Assembly (NCBI RefSeq): GCF_028771845.1
Contig: NZ_CP118270.1
Location: forward strand, 2,542,001 to 2,606,000
DNA length: 64,000 nt
Origin: Paenibacillus marchantiae
Lineage (GTDB): Bacteria; Bacillota; Bacilli; Paenibacillales; Paenibacillaceae
Reading direction: 5' to 3'
Shown: positions 46,386-55,414 of the stretch, piece after piece
How positions within the stretch are numbered: position 1 is the first letter of the stretch
Layout: each line of letters starts with the position of its first letter
Program-made: the position numbers and the translations under genes
The notes under the pieces: generated by a model
What the model was told of the DNA's origin: nothing
The model's input: the letters and a program-made list of their open reading frames with translations, nothing else
Database searches by the model: none

Positions 46386-47255
46386 TTAGCTCGTTGTGGT
46401 CAAACGAATGCGAATATTCTGTGGGTCTACAGTAAACCAGTCCTTACCTTGCTGTTCGATAGATGCGTTCGACTGACGCAGTTGCTCTACAGCTTGTTCC
46501 AATTGTTCTTTCTCGTCATAAACGATGGTGAAGTAGTCAATGCCTGTCGCATTGTCAGGATTTACAGGGGCGCCTGTACCAGCCCAAATGTTCAGCCCGA
46601 TGTGATGGTGATAACCGCCTGCGGACACAAACAGGGCGGACATATTGGCGAAGTTACCAACGATGTCGAAACCAAGGACTCCTGTATAAAAACGGCGCGA
46701 TTCTTCCAAACCACGTACGTGGAAATGAACATGACCAATGACGGTTCCGGCGGGCAATCCCTGCCAAGGCTCGTTTGCGGCCAGAGCGAACAGGCTGTCT
46801 ACATCAACAGGATCACTTGACATAATGTAGTTATTATCTGCATCTCGCTTCCAGGTGTCGCGGGCGCGGTCTGCATAGATTTCGATACCGTTCTGATCCG
46901 GATCTGAAATGTAGAATGCTTCACTGACCAGATGATCACCCTGACCAATTTCAATGCCGGATTCAGCCAGATTACGGAGGGCAAGGCCCAGCGATTTACG
47001 GTCAGGCAGCAGGATGGCGAAGTGATATAGGCCTGAAGTGGAGCGAACAGGCATCGTCACGGCATTGGTCAACTGCTCAAGGCGTAGAAGCGAAGGCTTT
47101 CCATCGGCAGTCATGGTAGCGACTTTTTCACTGCGTTCAAGCAGTTTCAGTCCGACCACCTCGGTATAAAATTGAATGGATCGCTCCAAATTGCTGATAC
47201 GCAGACTTACTTCACCCAGATGGGTTGTAGCAGGAATTTGATAAGTAGAAGTCAT
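46386..47255 (-). CDS. VOC-family ring-cleaving dioxygenase (CatE-like)
   Basis: 289-residue protein with two tandem vicinal-oxygen-chelate modules, as in catechol-2,3-dioxygenases such as CatE of Bacillus. The first module begins LGEVSLRISNLERSIQFY, the second VIGHVHFHVRGLEESRRFY with GGYHHHIGLNIW, which should hold the metal (His, His; a Glu later). The first-module position that is often His is Glu here. Cytosolic; predicted to open aromatic or quinone-derived rings. Single gene with its own terminator. Confidence 0.82.
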   Translation of the reverse strand: MTSTYQIPATTHLGEVSLRISNLERSIQFYTEVVGLKLLERSEKVATMTADGKPSLLRLEQLTNAVTMPVRSTSGLYHFAILLPDRKSLGLALRNLAESGIEIGQGDHLVSEAFYISDPDQNGIEIYADRARDTWKRDADNNYIMSSDPVDVDSLFALAANEPWQGLPAGTVIGHVHFHVRGLEESRRFYTGVLGFDIVGNFANMSALFVSAGGYHHHIGLNIWAGTGAPVNPDNATGIDYFTIVYDEKEQLEQAVEQLRQSNASIEQQGKDWFTVDPQNIRIRLTTTS

Positions 47256-47487
47256 AAGGATTTCCTCCTGTAAACAAGTTTAGTTGGTTTGTTGCGGTTC
47301 GCTCATTGGCAATGGTATAGGGCTATTGTAATGTCATAGCTCATGTAGATATGAGACTCAACTGTACATTTATAAATAAGTTACTTTTCATAAGTTAATA
47401 TAAAATATAAATCAACTTTCGTCAATTGTATTTTCGATTTTGGTGTAGTCATTTTTGGTTGAATATTACTTCTATTATGGAATACAA

Positions 47488-47514
47488 AACAAAAATCCGG
47501 CTTCATGGCCGGAT
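47488..47514 (-). terminator. Leftward terminator of ku
   Basis: ATCCGGC (47495-47501) and GCCGGAT (47508-47514); the A-run at 47491-47495 provides the T-run leftward. The AT-rich stretch 47256-47487 up to the dioxygenase start shows no gene or other recognisable element. Confidence 0.75.
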
Positions 47515-47561
47515 CTCCAATGTTGATGTTGTGACAAACGAATCTCTTTGTTGTTTGCCGC

Positions 47562-48473
47562 TTAAGCCTTAGGCTTAGGCGTAGCCTTCTTTCTTTTCGA
47601 AGGAGCAGGAGCCTCTGCCTCTCCTCCAGCCACTGCTTGGACCGAAGTTTTCTTAGGAGCACGTTTTTTGGGTTTGGCTGTGGTGGTTCCGGGATCGGTT
47701 GGAATGGGCTTCACAGCTTCAATACTTGCTTGCAGCGCTGCCATGAGATCCATGACATTCGCTTCAGGCTTGGCAGGGGCAATTTTGATTTCTTCACCGG
47801 CTACTTTGTGATTGATCAGATCCAGCAATTTGGCGCGGTAGTCGTCTGTATATTTACCAGGTTCAAAAGGAGTGGATAACTGATCGATCAGCAGTTTCGC
47901 CATCGTCAACTCCTTTTCGTTTACGTTCAGGACCTCGGGCAAGTTGGGAACCTGAGAGACGGGACGGATCTCGTCCGGATAGAAAATGGTTTCCATAGAG
48001 AGGCAATCGTCCAGTACACGGATCGCGGCCAAACTGCTTTTGGAGCGAATGGATATCTTGGCGATGCCAATCTTTCCTGTATCCCTCATGGCAGTCATTA
48101 ATAGCTGGTAGGCGTTTCCTCCCGCTTGATCGGGGGAGAGGTAATACGTTTTTTGAAAATAAATCGGATCGATCTCCGTTAAATCTACGAAATCCAGAAT
48201 GGTAATGGTTTTGCTGCTGGAATCATTTAACGCTTCAAGCTCGTCCTTTTCGAATAAGACGAATTTGCCTTTCTCATATTCATATCCTTTGGTGATCTCT
48301 TCCCATTGAACCTCAACTTCGCAGGAAGGACATTTACGTACATAAGCGAGTGGGCTGCCGCAGACTTTGTGAATGTAACGCATGGAGATGTCTTTGTCTT
48401 CGGTAGCCGAAAACATTTTGACAGGAACATGAACCAGACCAAAGCTAATTGCACCTTTCCAGACCGTATGCAT
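47562..48473 (-). CDS. ku: Ku protein (non-homologous end joining)
   Basis: 303-residue bacterial Ku that binds DNA ends as a homodimer and recruits LigD-type activities. Core Ku domain from WKGAISFGLVHVPVKMFSATEDKDISM through about residue 240, then a Lys/Ala/Pro-rich tail (PKKRAP, SKRKKATPKPKA) of the sort that binds DNA. Four Cys around CGSPLAY and RKCPSCEVEV might bind zinc. It is separated from the ligase and polymerase genes by the dioxygenase and permease genes but is on the same strand. Confidence 0.93.
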   Translation of the reverse strand: MHTVWKGAISFGLVHVPVKMFSATEDKDISMRYIHKVCGSPLAYVRKCPSCEVEVQWEEITKGYEYEKGKFVLFEKDELEALNDSSSKTITILDFVDLTEIDPIYFQKTYYLSPDQAGGNAYQLLMTAMRDTGKIGIAKISIRSKSSLAAIRVLDDCLSMETIFYPDEIRPVSQVPNLPEVLNVNEKELTMAKLLIDQLSTPFEPGKYTDDYRAKLLDLINHKVAGEEIKIAPAKPEANVMDLMAALQASIEAVKPIPTDPGTTTAKPKKRAPKKTSVQAVAGGEAEAPAPSKRKKATPKPKA

Positions 48474-48670
48474 GAACGGCTCCTTTCCGAGAACATTTTA
48501 TGTATAGTATGGGCATTTCACAGGAGGGATAACCGTATTTCCCCGGAAGCGGTATGCTTCAGAAAGAGTGGGGGATGATAACAGAAACATCCTTAAGATC
48601 TGTGCTGTATGGCGCTGGTTTTGGAAGAGGATGATGTTAGTTATTAACTATCACGTCAGGAGGCACCCCT

Positions 48671-48967
48671 ATGAAGAACAAACGAGACGAAGCTGAAGCT
48701 CACGCCCATACGTTCTCTCCGTATCCTCGTGCCGAGTCGGAAGGGTCTGAAGGTTTTCATACACCTGCAACAGCGGTTAACTGGGAGGCTATCACATCAG
48801 AAGAGCTGCCGCTTGACAGGGAGTCGTTCATGCTGGACATTGACCGGATGGTGAATGAGGGTCTGGGCGGTGGACAAGTTACGGAAGATAACGGTTATAT
48901 CGGTGAAAGTACGACAGATAGCATGGTGCGGGAATCGCATGATGATCCGGAAGGGGAGTATGAATAA
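48671..48967 (+). CDS. Small acidic protein of unknown function (98 aa)
   Basis: Unrecognised 98-residue protein, His/Glu-rich at the start, acidic and Gly-rich at the end, with one helix-like stretch (LPLDRESFMLDIDRMVNEGL). A strong AGGAGG precedes the ATG. Its stop shares one base with the next start (TAATG), so the two genes are coupled; the partner is a spore protein, hinting at a sporulation role, by inference. Confidence 0.65.
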   Translation: MKNKRDEAEAHAHTFSPYPRAESEGSEGFHTPATAVNWEAITSEELPLDRESFMLDIDRMVNEGLGGGQVTEDNGYIGESTTDSMVRESHDDPEGEYE

Positions 48968-49146
48968 TGTTGGATGTGAAACGCGCGAAAGCCATTTATG
49001 ATTCCAAAGATACGATTGCAGTTACATTGGAAGGAGATCCGGTCTGGATCGAAAATGTGGATGAAGCTAATGGCATGGCAACGGTGCAGGTGGGCAGTAG
49101 ACCGGGGAATACCCAGACGGTACGTGTAGACCGTTTGGAAGAGTAA
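48967..49146 (+). CDS. sspH: H-type small acid-soluble spore protein
   Basis: 59-residue product beginning MLDVKRAKAIYDSKDTIAV and continuing with VWIENVDEANGMATVQV, which fits the SspH family of minor SASPs made in the forespore. ATG 48967 overlaps the stop of the preceding gene. The length matches the family. Confidence 0.85.
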   Translation: MLDVKRAKAIYDSKDTIAVTLEGDPVWIENVDEANGMATVQVGSRPGNTQTVRVDRLEE

Positions 49147-49339
49147 AAGGCAAAGTGCTGGTGAAGGATGTCTAGGAAGGCCGGTGCCGTCAGGTACCGG
49201 TTTATTTGTCGTTCGTGTGAATGGTGGCCTGTCTTCCGTACTGCTTCTGATCCTTCGATGTTGCGGGGGGAGAATGGGACCGATATAATAAAGTTCAAAG
49301 TGAACTCAGGCGGCTTGACCGCCAAAGGTGGGGCGTATA

Positions 49340-49822
49340 TTGAATCAGACGCATGAGCAGTGGGTGTATCACTCCCATGGCATTGCAGATACAGAAGTAC
49401 TCGCGTCCGCACTCGCTGAACAGGCAACCGCCGGCATGGTGATTGCATTGGACGGTGATCTGGGCGCGGGCAAAACGGCATTTTCACAAAAGTTTGCCTG
49501 GCATTTGGGTGTACGTGATGTGGTCAACAGCCCCACGTTTACACTGATCAAGGAATACGAAGGGCGTCTGCCCTTATATCACATGGACGTGTATCGCATA
49601 TCGCTGGAAGAAGCGGACGAGCTTGGACTGGATGAGTATTTCTATGGAACCGGAGTCAGTCTGGTTGAATGGTCCAGTATCATTCCCGAATTACTGCCGC
49701 AGGAACACTTGCATGTGCAGATTGAAACGACGGGTCCAGAGGATCGAACGATTACGCTGGATGGGTATGGCGAGACTTATGCTGCCATGTGCCGACAGTT
49801 CAGACAGAATGGAGTCAAATGA
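49340..49822 (+). CDS. tsaE: tRNA threonylcarbamoyladenosine biosynthesis ATPase
   Basis: ATPase that works with TsaB and TsaD in making t6A at position 37 of ANN-decoding tRNAs. 160 residues: Walker A GDLGAGKTAF, NSPTFTLIKEY, HMDVYRI and VEWSSII. I chose TTG 49340, six bases after AAAGGTGG; the GTG at 49328 lies in that site. First gene of tsaE-tsaB-rimI-tsaD, all overlapping or nearly so. Confidence 0.9.
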   Translation: MNQTHEQWVYHSHGIADTEVLASALAEQATAGMVIALDGDLGAGKTAFSQKFAWHLGVRDVVNSPTFTLIKEYEGRLPLYHMDVYRISLEEADELGLDEYFYGTGVSLVEWSSIIPELLPQEHLHVQIETTGPEDRTITLDGYGETYAAMCRQFRQNGVK

Positions 49823-50673
49823 TGATGGAAGATTTACAAAAACAGCCGCGCCAGCGGTTTTTGGCGTTGGATACATCGACTGCGGTGATGGCAGCCTCAG
49901 TTATGGAAGGCCACGTCCTTCTGGAAGAACGGAATGAACGGGCAGAACGCAACCATTCGGTACACGTCGTGCCTGTAATGGAGCAGCTGCTGGAAGCTAG
50001 CAGCACGCAGCCGGGACAGCTGGACGGCATTGCCGTGGGCATTGGCCCGGGCTCGTACACGGGCATCCGCATTGCGGTGACCGCGGCGAAAACGTTAGCC
50101 TGGGCGTGGGACATCCCGGTTGTCGGGGTGTCCAGCCTTCAGGCTATGGCCTGGGGCGGCTGGCACAGTGGCCTCGCCGCCAAGGCCGAAGCTGCGGCAG
50201 AGGATGCCGCAGCAGGGGCTGGCGGAACGCCATCCGCGGACCAGGGCGGCACTGGTGCCGCCCCTGTCCACTGGATCGTTCCGCTTGTGGATGCAAGGCG
50301 CGGTCAAGCCTATACCGCGCTGTTTGCCTCCGCGGGGAGCGCTGCGCCCCGGCGGCTGGCGCCAGATGCCATCCGTATGGTGGACGGATGGCTGGAAGCC
50401 CTCGCCGCCCGCATGGCGGAAGCGGCGCCGGAAGAGCGGCCCGCTGCCGTCTGGATTGTCGGCGAGACGGGCCCGCATGCGGTAGCAGCGGCTGAGCTTC
50501 GCTGCCCCGCAGGAACGGCGCTCCAGCTTGTACCCTATGAGCTGGAGGGCCGCTGGGTTGGGCGCTTAGGCGCCGAGGCGCTGCTTGCAGGTCAGCGAGA
50601 TGACGTGCATGCGCTCGTGCCTAATTACACTCAGCTGGCTGAAGCGGAAGCCAACCTGCTACGCAAAGGCTAA
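49822..50673 (+). CDS. tsaB: tRNA threonylcarbamoyladenosine biosynthesis protein (TsaD partner)
   Basis: Inactive ASKHA paralogue that forms the core dimer with TsaD. LALDTSTAVMAASVM near the start and GPGSYTGIRIAVTAAKTLAWA are family landmarks. At 283 residues it is longer than usual: an Ala/Gly-rich insert (about residues 122-148, EAAAEDAAAGAGG then SADQGGTGAAP) lies in a strikingly GC-rich stretch (43 of 60 bases at 50161-50220). ATG 49822 is seven bases after GGAG; ATGs at 49819 and 49825 are alternatives. Confidence 0.88.
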   Translation: MMEDLQKQPRQRFLALDTSTAVMAASVMEGHVLLEERNERAERNHSVHVVPVMEQLLEASSTQPGQLDGIAVGIGPGSYTGIRIAVTAAKTLAWAWDIPVVGVSSLQAMAWGGWHSGLAAKAEAAAEDAAAGAGGTPSADQGGTGAAPVHWIVPLVDARRGQAYTALFASAGSAAPRRLAPDAIRMVDGWLEALAARMAEAAPEERPAAVWIVGETGPHAVAAAELRCPAGTALQLVPYELEGRWVGRLGAEALLAGQRDDVHALVPNYTQLAEAEANLLRKG

Positions 50674-50690
50674 AGGGGGAGGGGAAGCAG

Positions 50691-51212
50691 ATGGACAACG
50701 TGGAGAATGATGAGCAGGAAGCAACGCTTCAGTTCAGGTTCATGACTCTGGATGATATTCCCGATGTCATGATTATTGAACATGAAGCCTTTACCCTGCC
50801 CTGGACGGAAGAAGCATTTCAAAATGAATTGACACACAATCATTTTGCTAAATATATGGTCATGGAATTGGAAGGTACAGCGATCGGCTATGCCGGCATG
50901 TGGACAATCATGGATGAAGCCCACATTACCAATATTGCAGTCCGGGAAGCTTATCGTGGGCGCAAGCTCGGTGAGAAGCTTCTGGACGAATTGATGAAAA
51001 CGGCGGCTTATCTCGGGATGGAACGAATGACGCTGGAAGTCAGGGTTTCGAATCGGATTGCCCAGAGCTTGTATCAGAAAAAAGGGTTTGAATCGGCTGG
51101 TCTTCGCAAAGGGTATTACTCCGACAATGGGGAAGATGCGATGATTATGTGGGCGAATTTGCCGCCTGCGAGCCGGAGCGGCGAAGAGGAAGGAAGCGTA
51201 ACGGATTCATGA
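50691..51212 (+). CDS. rimI: Ribosomal protein S18 alanine N-acetyltransferase
   Basis: GNAT acetyltransferase of 173 residues. Acetyl-CoA motif [13 protein letters not shown], preceded by [12 protein letters not shown]; conserved [20 protein letters not shown] at the end of the domain. AGGGGGAGGGG precedes the ATG. Its place between tsaB and tsaD is conserved in Firmicutes. The overlap with tsaD is four bases. Confidence 0.9.
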   Translation: MDNVENDEQEATLQFRFMTLDDIPDVMIIEHEAFTLPWTEEAFQNELTHNHFAKYMVMELEGTAIGYAGMWTIMDEAHITNIAVREAYRGRKLGEKLLDELMKTAAYLGMERMTLEVRVSNRIAQSLYQKKGFESAGLRKGYYSDNGEDAMIMWANLPPASRSGEEEGSVTDS

Positions 51213-52264
51213 AGGATTTCAATGAAAAGGTAAGTTCAGCACCATCTTATATATTGGCCGTGGAGACAAGCTGTGATGAAACATCCGTAGCGGTAGTCAA
51301 GGATGGACGGGAAGTGCTGTCCAATCTGATCTCCAGTCAGATCGAGACACATAAGGCATTTGGCGGAGTTGTACCTGAAGTGGCTTCGCGTAAACACGTT
51401 GAAGTCATTACACTGATGTTGGAACAGGCTATTGAACAATCTGGCATCCGTCCGCGTGATCTGAGTGCAATCGCCGTGACGCAAGGGCCTGGACTGGTTG
51501 GTGCATTGCTGGTCGGTATCGTCGCGGCGAAAACCATGGCCATGGCACTTGGCAAACCACTCATTGGCACACATCATATTGCGGGACATATCTATGCCAA
51601 CAGACTTACCCATGAGCTGCAATATCCAGCGATGGCACTGGTGGTTTCCGGTGGTCATACCGAGCTTGTGCATATGGAATCCGAAGGCAAGTTCAAACTG
51701 ATCGGCCGTACGCGTGACGATGCTGTAGGCGAGGCTTATGACAAAGTAGCGCGTGCACTGGGTTGTCCCTATCCGGGAGGACCACATGTGGACCGGATGG
51801 CTGCTGAAGCAGAGCAGGCGGTACCTTTGCCACGTGTCTGGCTGGAAGCAGATTCGTATGATTTCAGCCTGAGTGGTCTGAAGTCTGCTGTGTTGAATGT
51901 GCTGAATCAAGCCAAAATGCGCGGAGAAACGCTTGAACCATCGGCTGTGGCACGGGGCTTCCAGGAAGCTGTCGTCGAAGTGCTGGTAGAAAAAGCAGTA
52001 AGGGCTGTCCGTGAGTATGGATCACGTCAATTGCTGTTATGCGGTGGCGTTGCGGCAAACCGGGGATTGCGTTCAGCTTTGCAGGAGCGTTGTGCGAAGG
52101 AAGGGCTCGAATTGCTGATCCCGCCGATGGAATATTGCACCGACAATGCAGCGATGATTGGAGCTGCAGCGTATTTGAAATGGCAGCGGGGAGAAATCTC
52201 GGAATTTGATGCCAAAGCTGATCCTGGACTTTCACTTGAGGCATGGTCTGTACAATCGCTATAA
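51209..52264 (+). CDS. tsaD: tRNA N6-adenosine threonylcarbamoyltransferase
   Basis: Catalytic subunit of t6A synthesis (older name gcp). 351 residues with [16 protein letters not shown], the metal motif [30 protein letters not shown] and [17 protein letters not shown] 51209 overlaps the rimI stop; the frame is open upstream inside rimI but that is chance. It ends the t6A operon. Confidence 0.95.
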   Translation: MKDFNEKVSSAPSYILAVETSCDETSVAVVKDGREVLSNLISSQIETHKAFGGVVPEVASRKHVEVITLMLEQAIEQSGIRPRDLSAIAVTQGPGLVGALLVGIVAAKTMAMALGKPLIGTHHIAGHIYANRLTHELQYPAMALVVSGGHTELVHMESEGKFKLIGRTRDDAVGEAYDKVARALGCPYPGGPHVDRMAAEAEQAVPLPRVWLEADSYDFSLSGLKSAVLNVLNQAKMRGETLEPSAVARGFQEAVVEVLVEKAVRAVREYGSRQLLLCGGVAANRGLRSALQERCAKEGLELLIPPMEYCTDNAAMIGAAAYLKWQRGEISEFDAKADPGLSLEAWSVQSL

Positions 52265-52286
52265 AATGATTCATGCATATGAAGAC

Positions 52287-52315
52287 TTGACAGCCTCAAG
52301 TGAAGAATGTATATT
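52287..52315 (+). promoter_or_regulatory. Promoter of the T-box/leuA transcript
   Basis: TTGACA (52287-52292) and TATATT (52310-52315) with a 17-base spacer, just after tsaD. The start near 52322 leads directly into the first T-box leader. Confidence 0.65.
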
Positions 52316-52330
52316 AATTACAAATTAAAA

Positions 52331-52738
52331 CAGGAATTATGATTCCTGAACTAAAAACGCAATGAACAGGAACAGTAGGGTATTTCCCGGTCTTAGAGAG
52401 CTGCGGTGTGGTGCAACGCAGTCGAAGGAAACCTGAAACTCACCTGGAAGCGGAACGATGGAACACGGTTACTCCCCGGGAGAAGCCGAAGGCCGATGAT
52501 GGCCCAAAGTACATGGTTACGGGTTGCCTCCGTGAATGGGCCGTTGTTGATGGAATCCGGATGACATATCTGTAGAAGATCAACAATAACTGAGGGGGCT
52601 TTTGTCACTTTGGGCAATGATAACGGTATGGACGCATACAGGATCAGCTCGAAGGAAATGAAAGTCAACAAGAGTGGTACCGCGAAGGTGAACAGCCTGT
52701 CGTCTCTTGCATTATTGCAGGAGATGGCAGGCTTTTTT
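52331..52738 (+). ncRNA. T-box leader 1, leucine specifier
   Basis: tRNA-sensing leader. AGTA (52374), AGAGAG (52395) and GGTGCAACGCAG mark Stem I; the specifier is CTC (52439-52441, in TGAAACTCACC), a leucine codon followed by a purine. The T-box AAGAGTGGTACCGCG at 52670-52684 is followed by a 17-bp terminator stem (52694-52710 with 52717-52733) and TTTTTT. Uncharged tRNA-Leu should favour read-through. A second complete T-box follows. Confidence 0.9.
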
Positions 52739-52784
52739 GATTTTCAAAATGGTGATGAATTCATGGTCACATATCATAAATGTA

Positions 52785-53140
52785 ATGAACGGGAGCAGTA
52801 AAACGATAAAGCGCACAGAGAGCTGCGGGTTGGTGCAACGCAGTGGCTGGAATCGTTTGAATCTCGCCCGGGAACGGAGCTGTGGAAGCAGTGAGACGAT
52901 GTCTCATCCCTTGTCCTTGTAACCAAAGGACATCGTGGTACACAGCAACGGCTAACCTCCGTTATAGGGTGTTTCTCCGGCTGGATCGGTTGTTATTGTT
53001 GCGTGTACGCAACTGCAATGGATCTGGGCCGGAGACGACGAGGTGGATGGTGCCTGGCGCAAGCCTGACCCATCAAGCAAGAGTGGTACCGCGGAGGGAT
53101 AATAACCCGCCGTCTCTTAGATGAGATGGCGGGTTATTTG
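52785..53140 (+). ncRNA. T-box leader 2, leucine specifier
   Basis: Second complete T-box in series: AGTA (52797), AGAGAG (52817), GGTGCAACGCAG and specifier CTC (52863-52865, in TGAATCTCGCC), aligned with leader 1. T-box AAGAGTGGTACCGCGG at 53079-53094; terminator stem 53101-53116 with 53123-53137 before a T-rich tail. The leuA start is about 190 bases further on. Confidence 0.9.
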
Positions 53141-53333
53141 TGTTTGCTGCCGGCAGCAGGGTGGGCGATGGGAATCCATAATCATGGTTTAGAAAGAAAT
53201 AGGACTGGCGTGCAAGTCGACGTGCACGCCGGCATGGAGTGCAAAATGAATAAACATAGAGAACGGGAAGTGAACGCCTCGTTCCGATCCTAAAAATCCA
53301 ATATACATTCAAATTTGATGGAGGTTGATGAAT

Positions 53334-54890
53334 ATGACAACGAACAATAACAAACGGATGATTGAGATTTTTGATACAACACTGCGCGATGGAGAACAAG
53401 CACCGGGAGCGAGTCTGCAGCCTGAACAAAAAATTGAACTGGCACATCAATTGGCTTCTCTGGGCATTGACGTCATCGAGCCTGGATTCCCGATCTCAAG
53501 TCCAGGTGAGTTCGCGGCGGTTCAGGCGATTTCCAGACAACTGCAAAACGTGGAGATTTGCGGATTTGCGCGTGCGGTCAAAGGGGATATTGATGCAGCC
53601 GTTCGAGCAACGGCTGACGCAGCGCGCCGCCGGATTCACTTGTTTATTTCCTCTTCGGACATTCATATTGAGCATCAACTGCGCCGTCCGCGCAGCGAAG
53701 TCGTAGCTACCGCCCGGGAGATGGTCTCCTATGCACGTCAGTTCACGGATATTGTGGAATTCACTGCCATGGATGCGGCTCGCACGAAGATGAATGATTT
53801 GATCGAGATGGTCGAAGTAGCCATTGAAGCGGGAGCAAGTATTATCAATTTGCCAGATACGGTTGGGTACGCACTGCCACATGAATATGGAGAGATGTTC
53901 CGTCGGGTACGTGAGGGCGCAAGAGGCGGAGATAAGGTTCGATACAGCGCTCACTGTCATAATGATTTGGGCCTTGCGGTTGCCAACAGTCTGGCTGCGA
54001 TTGCCAACGGTGCTTCCCAGATCGAAGTAACCATCAACGGTGTGGGCGAACGGACGGGTAACTGTGCATTGGAGGAGCTGATTATGGCTCTGGAGACGCG
54101 GGGAGATGTTATTGGCGCAACGACAAATATCAAACTGAACCAGATGTATGAGACATCCCGTCAGATTAGCCGTGCGATGCATTTCCCAATTGCATACAAC
54201 AAACCGGTGGTAGGGCGCAATGCCTTCCAGCATGAGTCTGGTATTCATCAGGATGGTCTGCTTAAGAATCGGAGTACGTATGAGATTATGGACCCGGAAG
54301 CGCTGGGAATTCCACGCAGCATGATTATTCTGGGCAAACATTCCGGTCGTCACGCTTTGAAAGATCGGGTTCGTAAATATGGCTTTGAACCGGATGAGCA
54401 GCAAATGGAACAGCTATATGAGATATTTAAAGAAACTGCCGATCAACAGAAAGTGGTCAGTGATGACCAGTTATTGCAGATGGTGAGCCAGACCATGAAT
54501 ATTCCTGCCCAGGATTATGAACTGGTTGAATTGCAGGTTACGGCCGGCAGCATGACGGATCGAATGGCAGCAGTTCGTATTCGCACGAGCGCAGGGGAGC
54601 AATCCTATTCTGCGGTTGGCGGTGGTCCGGTAGATGCAACGATTCGTGCGATTGGTCAAAGTATCTCGGACGACATTACTTTTGTCGATATGGAAATGCA
54701 CGCACTGAGTGGAGGAGAGGCTGCGAGTGCAGAAGCTGCAGTTACTGTGGAACGTGCAGGACGTGAATTCAGAGGAACTGCCACGCACAATGATATTGTC
54801 ATGGCAGCCGGTTTGGCTTATGTAGCAGCTTGCAATGCGGCCGGACTGAAGGCGGAGTCTTCCGAAAGTGATGAATCAGTGCACGCGTAA
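53334..54890 (+). CDS. leuA: 2-isopropylmalate synthase
   Basis: First committed enzyme of leucine synthesis: acetyl-CoA plus 2-oxoisovalerate to 2-isopropylmalate. 518 residues: TIM barrel from IFDTTLRDGEQAPGASL, metal motif SAHCHNDLGLAVAN, GVGERTGNCALEE, HESGIHQDG, then the C-terminal leucine-binding regulatory domain (VTAGSMTDRMAAVRI, VGGGPVDATIRAI). ATG 53334 is nine bases from GGAGG. Controlled by two leucine T-boxes. Other leu or ilv genes are absent nearby, so it may be a second copy. Confidence 0.93.
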   Translation: MTTNNNKRMIEIFDTTLRDGEQAPGASLQPEQKIELAHQLASLGIDVIEPGFPISSPGEFAAVQAISRQLQNVEICGFARAVKGDIDAAVRATADAARRRIHLFISSSDIHIEHQLRRPRSEVVATAREMVSYARQFTDIVEFTAMDAARTKMNDLIEMVEVAIEAGASIINLPDTVGYALPHEYGEMFRRVREGARGGDKVRYSAHCHNDLGLAVANSLAAIANGASQIEVTINGVGERTGNCALEELIMALETRGDVIGATTNIKLNQMYETSRQISRAMHFPIAYNKPVVGRNAFQHESGIHQDGLLKNRSTYEIMDPEALGIPRSMIILGKHSGRHALKDRVRKYGFEPDEQQMEQLYEIFKETADQQKVVSDDQLLQMVSQTMNIPAQDYELVELQVTAGSMTDRMAAVRIRTSAGEQSYSAVGGGPVDATIRAIGQSISDDITFVDMEMHALSGGEAASAEAAVTVERAGREFRGTATHNDIVMAAGLAYVAACNAAGLKAESSESDESVHA

Positions 54891-54937
54891 TAGTACTCCA
54901 GTAAATCACATAACTTTATGTCAAAAATAAACCAGAG

Positions 54938-54972
54938 GCAGGCCTTAAATACAGAGGTCTGCTTTTGTCCTT
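54938..54972 (+). terminator. Intrinsic terminator after leuA
   Basis: GCAGGCCT (54938-54945) pairs with AGGTCTGC (54955-54962), followed by TTTT and a T-rich tail. Confidence 0.75.
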
Positions 54973-55025
54973 TTATAGGAGAAAAATTTGAAAGAACGAA
55001 TGTGTTTGTCAAGGTGTGATTATAG

Positions 55026-55253
55026 TTATCCACATATTCAGTGTAAATTGTGGGTAACTATCTCAAAGTCAAACCAGTAATGTTTTCGAAAATAAAAGGC
55101 TTTAGGGGATAAAATGGTCGAGTTATATTCACAAAGTTGTGGATAATGTGGATAACTCGGTGGATAAATATGGTTTTTGTGCAAAAAAAGCTATTCTACC
55201 GCCGTATAATTAAATGAATTGAATTGCTTGCTATCTTGCTTTCTTGTGGATAA
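55026..55253. other. DnaA-box cluster
   Basis: Four perfect TTATCCACA boxes: 55026-55034 (plus), 55138-55146, 55147-55155 and 55245-55253 (minus), the middle two directly abutting. Near matches TTACCCACA (55049-55057) and TTATCCACC (55159-55167) also lie here. The region 54973-55348 has no gene. Without dnaA or dnaN nearby it is not oriC; a DnaA-titrating or regulatory cluster fits. I recall a B. subtilis cluster in the gcp-ydiF gap, the same neighbourhood. Confidence 0.75.
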
Positions 55254-55348
55254 ATTAGAGGATTTACAACGTAAAAATATTTTACTTGATTCGAGTGGAT
55301 TTGACAAATAGGGAATCATCCTACTCAAATCTGTCTCGCTTTATGCTC

Positions 55349-55382
55349 AAAAAAAAGCCAATCCCGTAAGGAATCAGCTTTT
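55349..55382 (-). terminator. Leftward terminator of the ABC-F gene
   Basis: Read leftward, an imperfect stem AGC..ATTCC / GGGAT..GCT precedes a T-run (A-run at 55349-55356). Imperfect but well placed after the ABC-F stop. Confidence 0.5.
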
Positions 55383-55414
55383 GATATAAAATCCAGTCTA
55401 TTTTGTTTTTTTTC

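Noticed and set aside
52610..52801. 63-codon frame in the leucine T-box leader
   Set aside because: It runs through the T-box sequence and the terminator stem, which are RNA structures.
55026..55253. DnaA boxes read as a replication origin
   Set aside because: No dnaA, dnaN or typical AT-rich unwinding element next to them; a regulatory cluster is the better fit.
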